This document shows, piece by piece, positions 17,749 through 27,233 of a stretch of DNA of 64,000 nt. The notes under the pieces were generated by a model. That model saw only the letters and a list, made by a program, of their open reading frames with translations. It searched no databases and had not been told where the DNA came from. Each line of letters begins with the position of its first letter. Within the stretch, counting starts at the first letter, position 1. The stretch is from G963674665 sp963674665. GTDB taxonomy: Bacteria > Desulfobacterota > Desulfovibrionia > Desulfovibrionales > Desulfovibrionaceae. A program made the translations under genes and the position numbers. The stretch lies in contig CAXXPL010000013.1 in the NCBI GenBank assembly GCA_963674665.2, forward strand, positions 186,001 through 250,000. Reading direction: 5' to 3'.

Positions 17749-19687
17749 GCTCCAAGAAGATGTCTGAGTTCAGGAAGAGGTCTGGGGCGCTGCACCTGGG
17801 GAAGGCAACGGAGAACCTCGTCTATGCAGGTGATGCCTTGGGACGCCTTGACGACCCCCTCCTCGAAGAGGGGTCACAAGCCCGCTGGACTTCAGGCCGA
17901 TATTTCTTATTTCGTAGCTCGTTCTCTTGTCCAGGATGGCGCTACGGACGTATTCGTCCAGGATCAGCAGTTCAAAGACCGCGATGCGACCGTTGTATCC
18001 AGTGTAGCGGCAGGCCGGGCAGCCACGACCCCGCCTGAAGTGGGGCGCCGGTGATATCCTTCTGGGTGTACCCCAGCAGTTGCAGCTCCGCCTGGCTGGG
18101 CTTGTATTCATCGGAGCATTCGGTGCACACCTTGCGCAACAGGCGTTGCGCCACCACGCTGACAACGGTGGAGGAGATCAGGAATGCCTCGATATCCATG
18201 TTCAGCAGACGGATCAGGCCGCCTATGCTGTCCTCGGTGTGAAAGGTGGTCAAGACCTTGTGACCGGTGAGCGCGGCCTGGACCGCCACCTCCGCAGAGT
18301 AGGTGTCCCGTATCTCGCCGATGACGATGATGTCCGGATCCTGCCGCACTATGTGGCGCAGGGTCTCGTCAAAGGTCAGGTTGATCTTGGGGTCGATGGA
18401 GCATTGGGAGATGCCCGGCACAACATATTCGACAGGCTCCTCCGCGGTGATGATGCTCACGTTGGGGTTGTTTATGAAGTTGATGCAGCTGTAGACGGTT
18501 GTTGTCTTGCCCGACCCGGTGGGGCCGGTGATGATAAGGACGCCGCTGGGCTTGTTCAAGGCGTCGTTGATGAACCTTTTCTGCATCCTGGGGTACATTC
18601 CCAGGGCGCCTATGTCGATGAGGGTGCCCTGCCTGTTGAGCAGGCGCATGACCACGGCCTCGCCATAGATGGTGACGTAGAACGAGGCGCGCAGATCCAG
18701 CTGCCCTCCGGGGTAGTCGAACAGTATGCGCCCCCCCTGGTGGCGGCGTTTCTCGGTGATGTCCGCGGAACTGATGATTTTCAAGCGGCTGACGATGGTG
18801 TTGTACAAGTCCAGGGGGTATTCCTTGTAGATTTCCAGCACACCGTCGCGGCGAAACCGGACCCGGACCCTGTCCTCCTGGGGCTCCACGTGGATGTCAC
18901 TGACATTACCATCGATGGCGTCGAGGATGATCGCATCCACCAGGCCGATGGCCGTATTTTCATCCTGCCGCCCCCCTTCCTGGGAGCCCTTCTCGAACCG
19001 GCGGTACACCTCCTTGATGGCATCCCTGGGCGCTATGGCCGGAGCCAGTCCCTCGGAAAAGAGCTGCTCCCGCCTCCTCCTGGTCCTCCCTGTCCAGCGG
19101 GTCGGCGAAGGCCACCATGACCCTCTTGTCCTCCTGGAGCTTTATGGGGAGATAGGACCCCTTTTCCCTGCACCTTGGAGGGATTCTCTTCAGCAGGGGC
19201 ATGTCCACCTTGGTGAAGCGGGGGTCGATGAATGGATAGCCCATCTGCAACGACAGGACTTCCATCAACTTTTTGTTTCTTTAATGAAGTGGTGGGAGAC
19301 GAGGATTTCGCCTATCTTCTTGCCGGAACCTTCCTCCTGTTGAATGGCGAAGGCGGCGTCCAGTTCGTTTTGCTTCAGCAGCCCCAGTTCCACAAGGAGG
19401 GTGCCGATGCGCATGCTCACCTTATGCTTGCGTATGGCATCCCAAACTTGGGATTCGCCTACATAGCCCAGTTCCAGTACAATATCGAGCAGAGGCTTTT
19501 CCCGCCCGAGTTTTTCGCGGATACGCCCGGCATGGGACACCTGTTTGGTACTCAATGCGGCTTCCGCAACGAGCAGGGCCATGAGTTCGCCATATTCGGC
19601 CGTGATGTTCACGGCCGGCTCCTTGCCATTTCCCCTATTGCCCACAGGAAAATTATCGGCGGTCGAACGGCCATTATTTTGCTTCAT
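17745..19687 (-). CDS. pilB: Type IV pilus assembly/type II secretion ATPase PilB/GspE family (frameshifted as sequenced)
   Basis: The gene is spread over three frames. In order: an N-terminal GspE-like domain (LLVELGLLKQNELDAAFAIQ); the region LSLQMGYPFIDPRF; the ATPase core with Walker A GPTGSGKTTTVYS; Asp box IITAEEPVEYVV; Walker B IIVIGEIRDTYSAEVA; and the zinc motif CTEC...CPAC typical of PilB/GspE. Four indels explain the frame changes: one A missing in an A-run near 19277, and single extra G/C bases near 19065, 18034 and 17878. Corrected, it is about 646 residues ending RHLLGA. It powers pilin polymerisation at the inner membrane. PilB is preferred to GspE because only pilus genes are nearby. 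Confidence 0.85.
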
Positions 19688-20261
19688 GACAATTTTTCAC
19701 TCTTCATTTCCATGAGGATTCGCGTCGTCTCCGCCGTCATCCCGTTTGCCCCCCTGAGTTGACTGACCTGGAACAACCGTCTCGATCAATTGACACGTCT
19801 ACGGGTTGAATTCTTTACCATGGGATATTCCGGAAAAAAGTTCATGTCGTAAACCATGGGAATCGGGATATAGTGTTGTGTGGAATGCGTAAAGGGCACA
19901 ACCTCACCACCCCACGCCTGATAAAAGACTACCATACATACCGGAATATTCAAGACACAGACGCGGTACTCGAAAACCGCTAGATAAAAGTTTATATACA
20001 AAACAAATCAAGTCGTTTTCCAAAAAAATACGATTTAATCCATGACCATATAGGCAACAACAGACTTACCGCGCTTCCATATCCAAATCGCAACACAAAC
20101 GACGCAATCCAGGAAAAAAACGTGTAAAAAGAAAGCCTGACTCATGTGGGAGCATTGCTGCAAAATTATTCTTGGGGCATTGTCGGTGCAAAGAATTGTC
20201 GGTTGAGAATGTCGGACTGTCGAATTGAACGCAATCCATACATACCGAATATGGAGTTGTC
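19688..20261. other. AT-rich intergenic region between pilB and lipoprotein gene
   Basis: 574 bases of low-complexity, AT-rich sequence between divergent genes. No gene, repeat shared with the rest of the window, or clear promoter could be supported; it must carry the promoters of both flanking genes. Confidence 0.4.
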
Positions 20262-20889
20262 ATGAACCTCTCGAGCCGTTGTTTCATACTGTCATTGGTC
20301 ATCTTCATGCTGACCGGCTGCATTTATCAATTCGAACTGGGCGCACCTCTGCCCCTGGACATGTGCTCCCCCCTGCCCATCCCTGACAAGTGCCGGTTGG
20401 TCTCACCAGAGGAAAACGGGGACACTCCGCCCAAGAAAGTCACCAGGATTGAAAACTCCATGGAATATGTCATGGAGGATCCTGAAAATTCCAACGACAT
20501 CAAGTTTCGGGCCATAGACGCGGGGCACGGCGTGTACCTTGCTCAGCTCGAGGAGCAGGGAAAGGACGCTGATCCGGAGATCATCCACATGCTCGTCAAG
20601 TTCCAGGACGACCGCTTGTACGTGAATGCAGGACAACCACAGCGAGGAACTGCGGCAGTTGCTCCTGAAGGCCGGTATGACCGGGGACGAGACCATCCTG
20701 CGCAAGGAGACCTTCGCGGCCGACATCATTACGGTCCCGTCCAAGTCCAGGGAGGAATTGAGCGCGTTCGTGGAGGCACTGCGCAAGATAACCCAGGATA
20801 TCGTCTTTGACCCGCTGGCCGACGGCAAGGACACCTTTCTGCGAATCGAGGCGGCGCAGTGGTCCGCGATTAGAGGTACATCATTCTGA
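20262..20889 (+). CDS. Small lipoprotein (frameshifted as sequenced)
   Basis: It starts MNLSSRCFILSLVIFMLTGC, a type II signal peptide with lipobox LTGC, so it is a membrane-anchored lipoprotein. The frame runs to DRLYVNA and then the sense continues one frame over as NHSEELRQLLLKAGMTGDE to the stop at 20889. The length is 3n+1, consistent with one extra base near 20630-20645. Corrected length is about 208 residues. No family recognised. It is monocistronic between pilB and nifV. Confidence 0.65.
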
Positions 20890-21001
20890 AATGTGTCCAA
20901 TTGAAATATCGCTTGTGCGACTCACATGCGAAATAAAGACAGAATTTTCCAGCTCGCTGCCATCCGCACAGTCCATTACACTGAACTATGTGGACATATT
21001 C

Positions 21002-22128
21002 TCAAGATGCCTTGCCCATCCTGGCCTGTCTCGAACGGCAGAGCTTGACGAACTCCTCCTCTTGCAGGGGGCGCCCCCAGCTCCCGCGACAGCCTGCGTA
21101 CCTCTGAGACCAGTGCGTCCATCCCCATGGCGGGCTCTGGCAGGTCCAGGACTTCAACGCGTTGCGCACCGCTGCCCGGCCGCTCTTGCCCCCCAATGAT
21201 AGCACTCGCCCCATTCCCACGGTCTCGGGTGGATAAGGCTCGTACAGCTCCGGTGCGCACTCGATGCCGTGAACATGCAGGCCGGACTCGCAGCGGAAGA
21301 TATCCTCTCCGATCACCGGCTTGTTCCTCGGGATGCTCAGGCGGGCCTGTCCCGCAGCCACGACGCAGACATCGCGCAAGGCCTGGAGATCGTATTCCTC
21401 TCCCCGCACAGTGGCCAGAAAGGCGGCCAGCTCCTCTGTGGCCGCGATGCCCGCCCGCTCCCCTATCCCCATGAGGGAGCAGTCCGCCCCAACTCGCCCC
21501 GGCTTCCAGAGCGGCTAGGGCATTGGCAGTGGCCATGCCGAAATCGTTGTGACAGTGCACGGCCAGCATGGTGGTAGTCTTCGAGGCGATGCGCCCCGAC
21601 CATCCCTGCCATGGGACGTGGGTGAGGCCAGGCCCAAGGTGTCGGCCAGGCGAATCCTGGTGGCTCCGCCTTGTGCGGCCGTGACGACGGCTTCATCCAG
21701 GAAACCGGGATCCGCGCCGGTGGCGTCCCTCGAACCCCACGGACAGGGATTTCACTCCCAGTTCGGCGGCATGCCCGACCAGCTCGCTCAGTCGTTGCAG
21801 CAGGTGCTCCCCTCGTGCCAGCCCAGCCTGCTGGACAGATGCCGATCAGAGACAGGGCACGCCGACATTGATGCGGTCCAGACCAAGCTTGGCGGCCTGG
21901 CGCAGGGAATCCTCCCTGCAGGGGGCACCAGGCGGAGAAGACGGTCTCCCCACCACGGCCCGTGGCCCAGGCCGCAAGGTCGGGAATATGCTCCTGCCCC
22001 ACGCAACCCAGCTCTATTTCCTCGACGCCGGAAGCCACCAAGCCTCTGATGATGTCCTTCCGGGCGGCACCGGCAAAGTAGGCGCCGTAAAACTGTTCAC
22101 CCTCACGCAATGTGGTGTCGATGAGCAT
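21002..22128 (-). CDS. nifV: Homocitrate synthase NifV (multiple frameshifts as sequenced)
   Basis: The start at 22128 has GGAGG ahead and opens MLIDTTLREGEQFYGAYF, the catalytic Arg/metal motif of the LeuA/NifV family. The metal-binding VHCHNDFGMATANALAALEAGA (HxH) and GIGERAG also appear, but in different frames. Nine one-base corrections, all in homopolymers (seven extra G or C, two missing), restore one continuous ~373-residue protein ending RMGKAS, the normal NifV length. The product condenses acetyl-CoA with 2-oxoglutarate to homocitrate for FeMo-cofactor. It is divergent from nifH across a shared regulatory region. If the indels are real the gene is dead; I consider sequencing error more likely. 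Confidence 0.82.
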
Positions 22129-22257
22129 GATGTCCTCCAGTGGAATGCTTGTCTGACCAGTTGCAAATCCGGAGCCAGCCGTCAAGCCGAGGCTATCTCC
22201 CTGTGAACAGCCATGATCTCCATCAACATAATGAAACATGGTGTGACCAGATTACAT

Positions 22258-22285
22258 ACCAAATTGTAGTCAACTACTATTTGGT
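22258..22285. promoter_or_regulatory. 28-bp palindrome in the nifV-nifH intergenic region (candidate operator/UAS)
   Basis: Two 13-base arms (first ACCAAATTGTAGT, second ACTACTATTTGGT) flank a CA spacer and match at 12 of 13 positions. Its centre is about 145 bases upstream of the expected nifH transcription start, the usual distance of an enhancer-binding-protein site from a sigma-54 promoter. It could equally regulate the divergent nifV. It does not fit the classical NifA TGT-N10-ACA pattern. Confidence 0.6.
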
Positions 22286-22388
22286 CTTGTAATCCGTGTC
22301 ATGTCCTTTTCCTCACGAAAGAGTTTCCAAAACCGTGCGGTCTGAAATTAATTTGTTGTATTTCAACATGTTAATAAATTTTATGATA

Positions 22389-22406
22389 TTTGGCACGTCC
22401 TTTGCC
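22389..22406 (+). promoter_or_regulatory. Sigma-54 promoter of the nif operon
   Basis: TTTGGCACG followed by TCCTTTGCC is a near-consensus -24/-12 element, with GG at 22392-22393 and GC at 22404-22405 exactly ten bases apart. It places the nifH transcript start near 22417, about 30 bases before the ATG. Confidence 0.93.
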
Positions 22407-22448
22407 CTATGGAGCGAAACAACATGAACTCACACTCGGAGGAAGGTC

Positions 22449-23277
22449 ATGAGAAAGGTAGCAATTTACGGCAAGGGCGGCATCGGAAAATCCACAACCA
22501 CACAGAACACCGTCGCTGGTCTCACGGAACTCGGACGCCAGGTCATGGTGGTCGGCTGCGACCCCAAGGCCGACTCCACTCGCCTGCTCCTGGGCGGTCT
22601 GGCCCAGAAGTCGGTTCTCGACACCCTGCGTGAAGAGGGCGAGGACGTCGAACTCTCCGATATTCGCAAGCAGGGCTTCGGCCAGGACCTGGTGCGTTGA
22701 GTCCGGTGGCCCCGAGCCCGGTGTCGGCTGCGCCGGCCGCGGCATCATCACCTCCATCAACATGCTCGAATCCCTGGGCGCCTATGAAGAGTCCGAAGGA
22801 CTGGACTACGCGTTCTACGATGTTCTGGGTGACGTTGTGTGCGGCGGTTTCGCCATGCCCATCCGCGACGGCAAGGCCGAGGAAATCTATATCGTCTGCT
22901 CCGGCGAGATGATGGCCATGTACGCGGCCAACAACATCTGCAAGGGCATCATGAAATACGCCCAGTCCGGCAGCGTGCGTCTCGGCGGACTGATCTGCAA
23001 CTCCCGTAACGTGGACAACGAAAAGGAGATGATCCAGGAGCTGGCCAGCAAGTTGGGAACCCAGATGATCTACTTCGTGCCCCGCGACAACGACGTGCAG
23101 CGCGCCGAGATCAACCGTAAGACGGTCATCGAGTGGAACCCCGAAGCGCCCCAGGCCGACCACTACCGCAATCTGGCCAAGGCCATCGATGGAAACGAAA
23201 TGTTCGTGGTTCCCACCCCCCTGGCCATCGAAGAACTCGAGCAGCTGCTCATGGATTACGGCCTGATGGCGGCCTAG
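22449..23277 (+). CDS. nifH: Nitrogenase iron protein NifH (one frameshift as sequenced)
   Basis: The start has GGAGGAAGG ahead. P-loop GKGGIGKSTT, switch region ADSTRLLLGG, Cys ligand CVESGGPEPGVGCAGRG and the second Cys in VLGDVVCGGFAMPI are all present, but the frame breaks at GFGQDL. One extra G near 22690-22692 explains it: removing it reads GFGQDLCVESGG and gives 275 residues, the usual length. The homodimer carries a 4Fe-4S cluster and transfers electrons with ATP hydrolysis to NifDK; it also acts in FeMo-co maturation. It is the first gene of the nif operon behind the sigma-54 promoter. Confidence 0.93.
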
Positions 23278-23332
23278 GCCGTTTCCGTATCCCCTTGTTC
23301 CAACTTCAACAACAACTCATGGAGAACACACA

Positions 23333-23690
23333 ATGATGATCATGGTCCGGGCCATTGTCAGGCCTGAAAAAGCAGACGACGTACTGGCCGCTCTCATGGA
23401 CGCCGGCTTCCCCGCTGTCACCAAGTACTCCGTTGCCGGCCGAGGGCAAGCAGCGCGGCATCAAGATCGGCGAGGTGACCTACGACGAAATCCCCAAGAC
23501 CATGCTCATGAGCGTGGTAAGAAGCGAGGATCAGGAATTCGTCATCGAGACCATCATGAACGCTGCCCGTACCGGTTCCAAGGGCGCTTTTGGCGACGGC
23601 AAGATTTTCATCTCCCCGGTTGAAGATGTCTACACCATCAGCTCCGGCATTTGCGACACCGCCGAGACAAGCGAGGAGGCCACGGCATGA
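23333..23690 (+). CDS. nifI1: PII-like nitrogenase regulator NifI1 (one frameshift as sequenced)
   Basis: It starts MIMVRAIVRPEKADDVLAALMDAGF and reaches AVTKYSVAGRG, then continues in another frame as KQRGIKIGEVTYDEIPKTMLMSVV to the stop at 23690. One extra G in GAGGG near 23447 accounts for the change. The corrected protein is about 118 residues. GlnB-family proteins NifI1/NifI2 form a hetero-complex that switches off nitrogenase post-translationally in response to ammonium/2-oxoglutarate (known from methanogens and other anaerobes). Position between nifH and nifI2-nifD is diagnostic. Its stop overlaps the nifI2 start (ATGA). Confidence 0.9.
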
Positions 23691-24061
23691 AGGAAGTGAT
23701 CGCGGTTGTGCGGATGAACATGATGAACCGCACGAAGAAAGCCCTCACCGACGCCGGCGTGGCAGCCTTCTTTGTCCACGAGGCGCAGGGCCGGGGCAAA
23801 GGGTTCGTAAACCCCGCCGTGCTCAAGGGCGCGGAAAAGGGATACGAGGAGGCCGCCTCGATCCTCGGAGAAAAGGGCAAGCTCTACCCCAAGAGGATGC
23901 TCACCGTGGTAGTCCCGGACAGCGACGTAGACAGCGTGGTCCAGGCCATCATCGAGGTCAACAAGACCGGAATGCCGGGAGACGGCAAGATCTTTGTTCT
24001 CCCCCTGGCCGACGCGGTGCGGGTGCGCACTGGAGAAGCCGGTCACAAGTCCATCACCTAG
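23687..24061 (+). CDS. nifI2: PII-like nitrogenase regulator NifI2
   Basis: 124 residues from ATG at 23687, overlapping the nifI1 stop; a longer upstream frame is rejected because GlnB-like sequence begins here (MKEVIAVVRMNMMNRTKKALTDAG). The T-loop region is longer than in GlnB (VHEAQGRGKGFVNPAVLKGAEKGYEEAASILGE), which is characteristic of NifI2. The C-terminal PII signature is PGDGKIFVLPLADAVRVRTGE. It works with NifI1 in reversible inhibition of dinitrogenase. It is not frameshifted. Confidence 0.92.
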   Translation: MKEVIAVVRMNMMNRTKKALTDAGVAAFFVHEAQGRGKGFVNPAVLKGAEKGYEEAASILGEKGKLYPKRMLTVVVPDSDVDSVVQAIIEVNKTGMPGDGKIFVLPLADAVRVRTGEAGHKSIT

Positions 24062-24079
24062 GCCGCGAGGAGGAGTTTC

Positions 24080-25720
24080 ATGGCCATTACGAAGAAAAAG
24101 CCAGCGCCCATTACACCAGCCGCCGTCAAGGAGGAGATTCTCAAGAAGTACCCTCCCAAGGTGGCCCGCAAGCGCGCAAAGCAGATACTCATCAATGAAG
24201 CGTTGGAAAACGAGACGCCGGAAATCATGGCCAACGTGCGGACCATTCCGGGCATCATCACCATGCGCGGCTGCACCTATGCAGGCTGCAAGGGCGTTAT
24301 TCTCGGCCCCACCCGCGACATCGTGAACATCACCCACGGTCCCATCGGCTGCGGCTTCTACTCCTGGCTCACCCGGCGAAACCAGACCGACGCCTCCGCA
24401 CCGGACGCCGAAAACTACATGACCTACTGCTTTTCCACGGACATGCAGGACCAGGACATCATATTCGGCGGCGAAAAGAAGCTCGAGGCCGCCATCCAGG
24501 AGGCTTACGACATCTTCCACCCCAAGGCCATCGCCATCTTCGCCACCTGCCCCGTGGGCCTCATCGGTGACGACATCCACGCCGTGGCCAGGAAGATGAA
24601 AGAGAAGTTCGGCGACTGCAACGTGTTCGCCTTCTCCTGCGAAGGATACAAGGGCGTTTCCCAGTCCGCGGGCCACCACATCGCCAACAACCAGATCTTC
24701 CGCCACGTTGTGGGCGAGAACGACAACGGCAAGCAGGGAAAGTTCAAGATCAACCTGCTCGGCGAGTACAACATCGGTGGTGACGGTTTCGAGATCGACC
24801 GCATCCTCAAGGCTTGCGGCATCACCAACATCTCCACTTTCTCGGGCAACTCCAGCTACGACCAGTTCGCCACGGCTCACACCGCGGACCTGAACTGCGT
24901 CATGTGCCACCGCTCCATCAACTATGTGGCCGACATGCTGGAAACCAAGTTCGGCATCCCCTGGATCAAGGTGAACTTCATCGGCGCCGAATCCACCGCC
25001 AAGAGCCTGCGTAAGATCGGCCAGTACTTCGGCGATCAGGAGCTCATCGACAGGATCGAGGCCGTCATCGCCGAGGAGTTGCCCGCTGTCCAGGCCGTTG
25101 CCGCGGAAGTGCGCCCCCGGACCGAAGGCAAGACCGCCATGATGTTCGTCGGCGGCTCCCGCGCCCATCACTACCAGGATCTGTTCGCCGAGATCGGCAT
25201 GCAAACCATCTCCGCGGGTTATGAGTTCGCCCACCGTGACGACTACGAGGGCCGCGAGGTCATCCCCAACATCAAGGTCGACGCCGACTCCAAAAACATC
25301 GAGGAGATCGAGGTCACGAAGGATGAAAACCGTTACTTCCCCAGACTTACCGACGAAAAGCGTCAGAACCTGGACGATTCCGGTTTCACCTTCAAGGACT
25401 ACGACGGCATGATCAAGGACATGGGAAAAGGCTCCTTTATCATCGACGACCTGAACCAGTACGAGGCCGACAAGCTGGTTGAACTGCTCAAGCCCGACAT
25501 CTTCTGCGCCGGTATCAAGGAGAAGTTTTCCATCCAGAAGCTCGGCATCCCCATGAAGCAGCTGCACAGCTACGACTCCGGTGGCCCCTACGCGGGCTTC
25601 CGTGGCGCCATGAACTTCTACAGGGAAATCGACCGCCTGGTTAACTCCCGCGTGTGGGGATACATGAAGGCTCCCTGGCAGGAAAACCCAGAACTCTCCG
25701 GCACCTACGTCTGGGAATAG
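24080..25720 (+). CDS. nifD: Nitrogenase molybdenum-iron protein alpha chain
   Basis: 546 residues with GGAGG before the ATG. P-cluster cysteines are visible in CTYAGCKGVILGPT, THGPIGCGFY and FATCPVGLIGDD. The FeMo-co ligands are the Cys in VMCHRSINYVADMLE and the His in KQLHSYDSGGPYAGFRGAMNF. The length and an inserted segment after ~350 (YEFAHRDDYEGREVIPNIKVDADSKN region) are features of the anaerobe group III Mo-nitrogenases. It forms the alpha2beta2 dinitrogenase with NifK. It is 18 bases after nifI2 and 12 before nifK in one operon. I see no anfG/vnfG gene, so this is the Mo enzyme. Confidence 0.97.
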   Translation: MAITKKKPAPITPAAVKEEILKKYPPKVARKRAKQILINEALENETPEIMANVRTIPGIITMRGCTYAGCKGVILGPTRDIVNITHGPIGCGFYSWLTRRNQTDASAPDAENYMTYCFSTDMQDQDIIFGGEKKLEAAIQEAYDIFHPKAIAIFATCPVGLIGDDIHAVARKMKEKFGDCNVFAFSCEGYKGVSQSAGHHIANNQIFRHVVGENDNGKQGKFKINLLGEYNIGGDGFEIDRILKACGITNISTFSGNSSYDQFATAHTADLNCVMCHRSINYVADMLETKFGIPWIKVNFIGAESTAKSLRKIGQYFGDQELIDRIEAVIAEELPAVQAVAAEVRPRTEGKTAMMFVGGSRAHHYQDLFAEIGMQTISAGYEFAHRDDYEGREVIPNIKVDADSKNIEEIEVTKDENRYFPRLTDEKRQNLDDSGFTFKDYDGMIKDMGKGSFIIDDLNQYEADKLVELLKPDIFCAGIKEKFSIQKLGIPMKQLHSYDSGGPYAGFRGAMNFYREIDRLVNSRVWGYMKAPWQENPELSGTYVWE

Positions 25721-25732
25721 GAGGGGAAAACA

Positions 25733-27118
25733 ATGACTTTGCTTAGACATACACCAACCGACCTCAAGGAGCGCAAGGCCCTGACCATCAACCCGGCCAA
25801 GACCTGCCAGCCCATCGGCGCCATGTACGCGGCCCTGGGTGTGCACGGCTGCCTGCCCCACTCTCACGGCTCGCAGGGCTGCTGCGCGTACCACCGCTCC
25901 GCCTTGACCAGGCACTACAAAGAGCCCATCTCCGCTTCCACCAGCTCCTTCACCGAGGGCGCCAGCGTGTTCGGCGGTCAGGCCAACCTGGTCCAGGGCA
26001 TCGACAACATCTTCACCGTGTACGAGCCGGATATCATCGCCGTGCACACGACCTGTCTGTCCGAGACCATCGGCGACGACCTGCCCCAGATCCGGGACAA
26101 GGCCCAGAAGGAAGGCAAGATCCCGGCCGGCAAGTACGTGGTTGGCGCCCCCACGCCCTCCTACGTTGGCTCCCATGTCACCGGCTTCTCCAACATGGTC
26201 AAGGCTTTCGTGGCCCAGTTGGCGGAAAAGACGGGCAAGAAAAACCACAAGGTCAACGTGCTCTCCGGCTGGATGGAGCCCGCGGACATGGCCGAGGTCA
26301 AGCGCCTGGCTACCCTGGTGGGTGTGGATATCGTGCTTCTGCCCGACACATCCAACGTGCTCAACGCCCCGCTTACCGGCGAGTACAAGATGTTCCCGGA
26401 CGGCGGCACCACCATCGGGGAGATCAAGTCCATGGGCGACGCCACCGGCACCATCGCCCTGGGCGAATGGTGCTCCGCGGACGCGGCCCGGCTGCTGGAC
26501 AGCAAGCACAAGGTGCCCTGCACGGTGCTGGACATGCCCTACGGCCTCAAGGCAACGGACAGGTTCATCGACACCCTGCGCACCATCGCCGGTGTCACCG
26601 TGCCATACGAAGTCGAGGTGGAGCGCGGACAGCTGGTGGACCTGATCTCGGACATGCACCAGTACTTCTATCACAAGAAGGTGGCCCTGGCCGGTGATCC
26701 TGATCAGCTCCTCGCCATGACCGAGTTCCTGGTGAACCTGGACATGTGGCCCACGCACATCGTCTGCGGCACCCCGGGCAAGCGGTTCAGGAGCAAGATC
26801 AAGGATATCTGCAAGGACCTGCCCTACGAGGTCAACGTCCAGTGCGGTCCCCAGGCCGACATGTTCCTGCTCCACCAGTGGATAAAGAACGAGCCCGTGG
26901 ATCTGCTCATCGGCAACACCTACCTGAAGTACATCGCGCGTGACGAGGACATTCCCCTCCTGCGCTGGGGTTTCCCCATCCTGGACCGTCAGGGGCATCA
27001 GTACTTCCCCATGGCCGGTTACAAGGGCGGGCTGCGGATCCTGGAAAAAATCCTGGGCCTGATCCTGGACCGCAAGGACCGGGACGATCCCGAGCACACC
27101 TTCGAACTCGTCATGTAA
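25733..27118 (+). CDS. nifK: Nitrogenase molybdenum-iron protein beta chain
   Basis: 461 residues, the short form without the long N-terminal extension of proteobacterial NifK, as in group III enzymes. P-cluster ligands are in KTCQPIGAMYAALGVHGCLP, HGSQGCCAYHRS and VHTTCLSETIGDD. It pairs with NifD. GGAGG lies before the ATG. Confidence 0.97.
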   Translation: MTLLRHTPTDLKERKALTINPAKTCQPIGAMYAALGVHGCLPHSHGSQGCCAYHRSALTRHYKEPISASTSSFTEGASVFGGQANLVQGIDNIFTVYEPDIIAVHTTCLSETIGDDLPQIRDKAQKEGKIPAGKYVVGAPTPSYVGSHVTGFSNMVKAFVAQLAEKTGKKNHKVNVLSGWMEPADMAEVKRLATLVGVDIVLLPDTSNVLNAPLTGEYKMFPDGGTTIGEIKSMGDATGTIALGEWCSADAARLLDSKHKVPCTVLDMPYGLKATDRFIDTLRTIAGVTVPYEVEVERGQLVDLISDMHQYFYHKKVALAGDPDQLLAMTEFLVNLDMWPTHIVCGTPGKRFRSKIKDICKDLPYEVNVQCGPQADMFLLHQWIKNEPVDLLIGNTYLKYIARDEDIPLLRWGFPILDRQGHQYFPMAGYKGGLRILEKILGLILDRKDRDDPEHTFELVM

Positions 27119-27166
27119 CACCGCAGGACAGCCGGAGACGGTGGACCGGCCACAGCATTGAAACAA

Positions 27167-27212
27167 ACGCCGGGGGCCCTGAAGCAGGGATCGCCCGAAC
27201 GGTCCCCGGCGC
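27167..27212 (+). other. GC-rich hairpin between nifK and the NifB-like gene
   Basis: CGCCGGGG near 27169 and CCCCGGCG near 27203 pair with a loop of about 27 bases that can form its own short stem. There is no T-run, so this is more likely a processing or stabilising element separating the nifHDK message from the cofactor genes than a full terminator. Confidence 0.5.
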
Positions 27213-27233
27213 TCAAATCAAACAGGCAAGGCT

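Noticed and set aside
22240..22392. Classical NifA upstream site TGT-N10-ACA
   Set aside because: Only TGT-N9-ACA arrangements were found (near 22244 and 22360); the spacing is wrong, so I do not call a NifA site.
22449..23277. nifH as a pseudogene
   Set aside because: A single extra G in a GG pair restores the full protein with all ligands, and neighbouring genes show the same kind of homopolymer indel, so a technical cause is more likely than decay.
23630..27166. Very long open frame antisense to nifI1-nifI2-nifD-nifK (more than 1100 codons)
   Set aside because: It mirrors the GC-rich codon pattern of the sense genes, has no ribosome site or recognisable domain, and its residues are low-information. 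It is a shadow frame.
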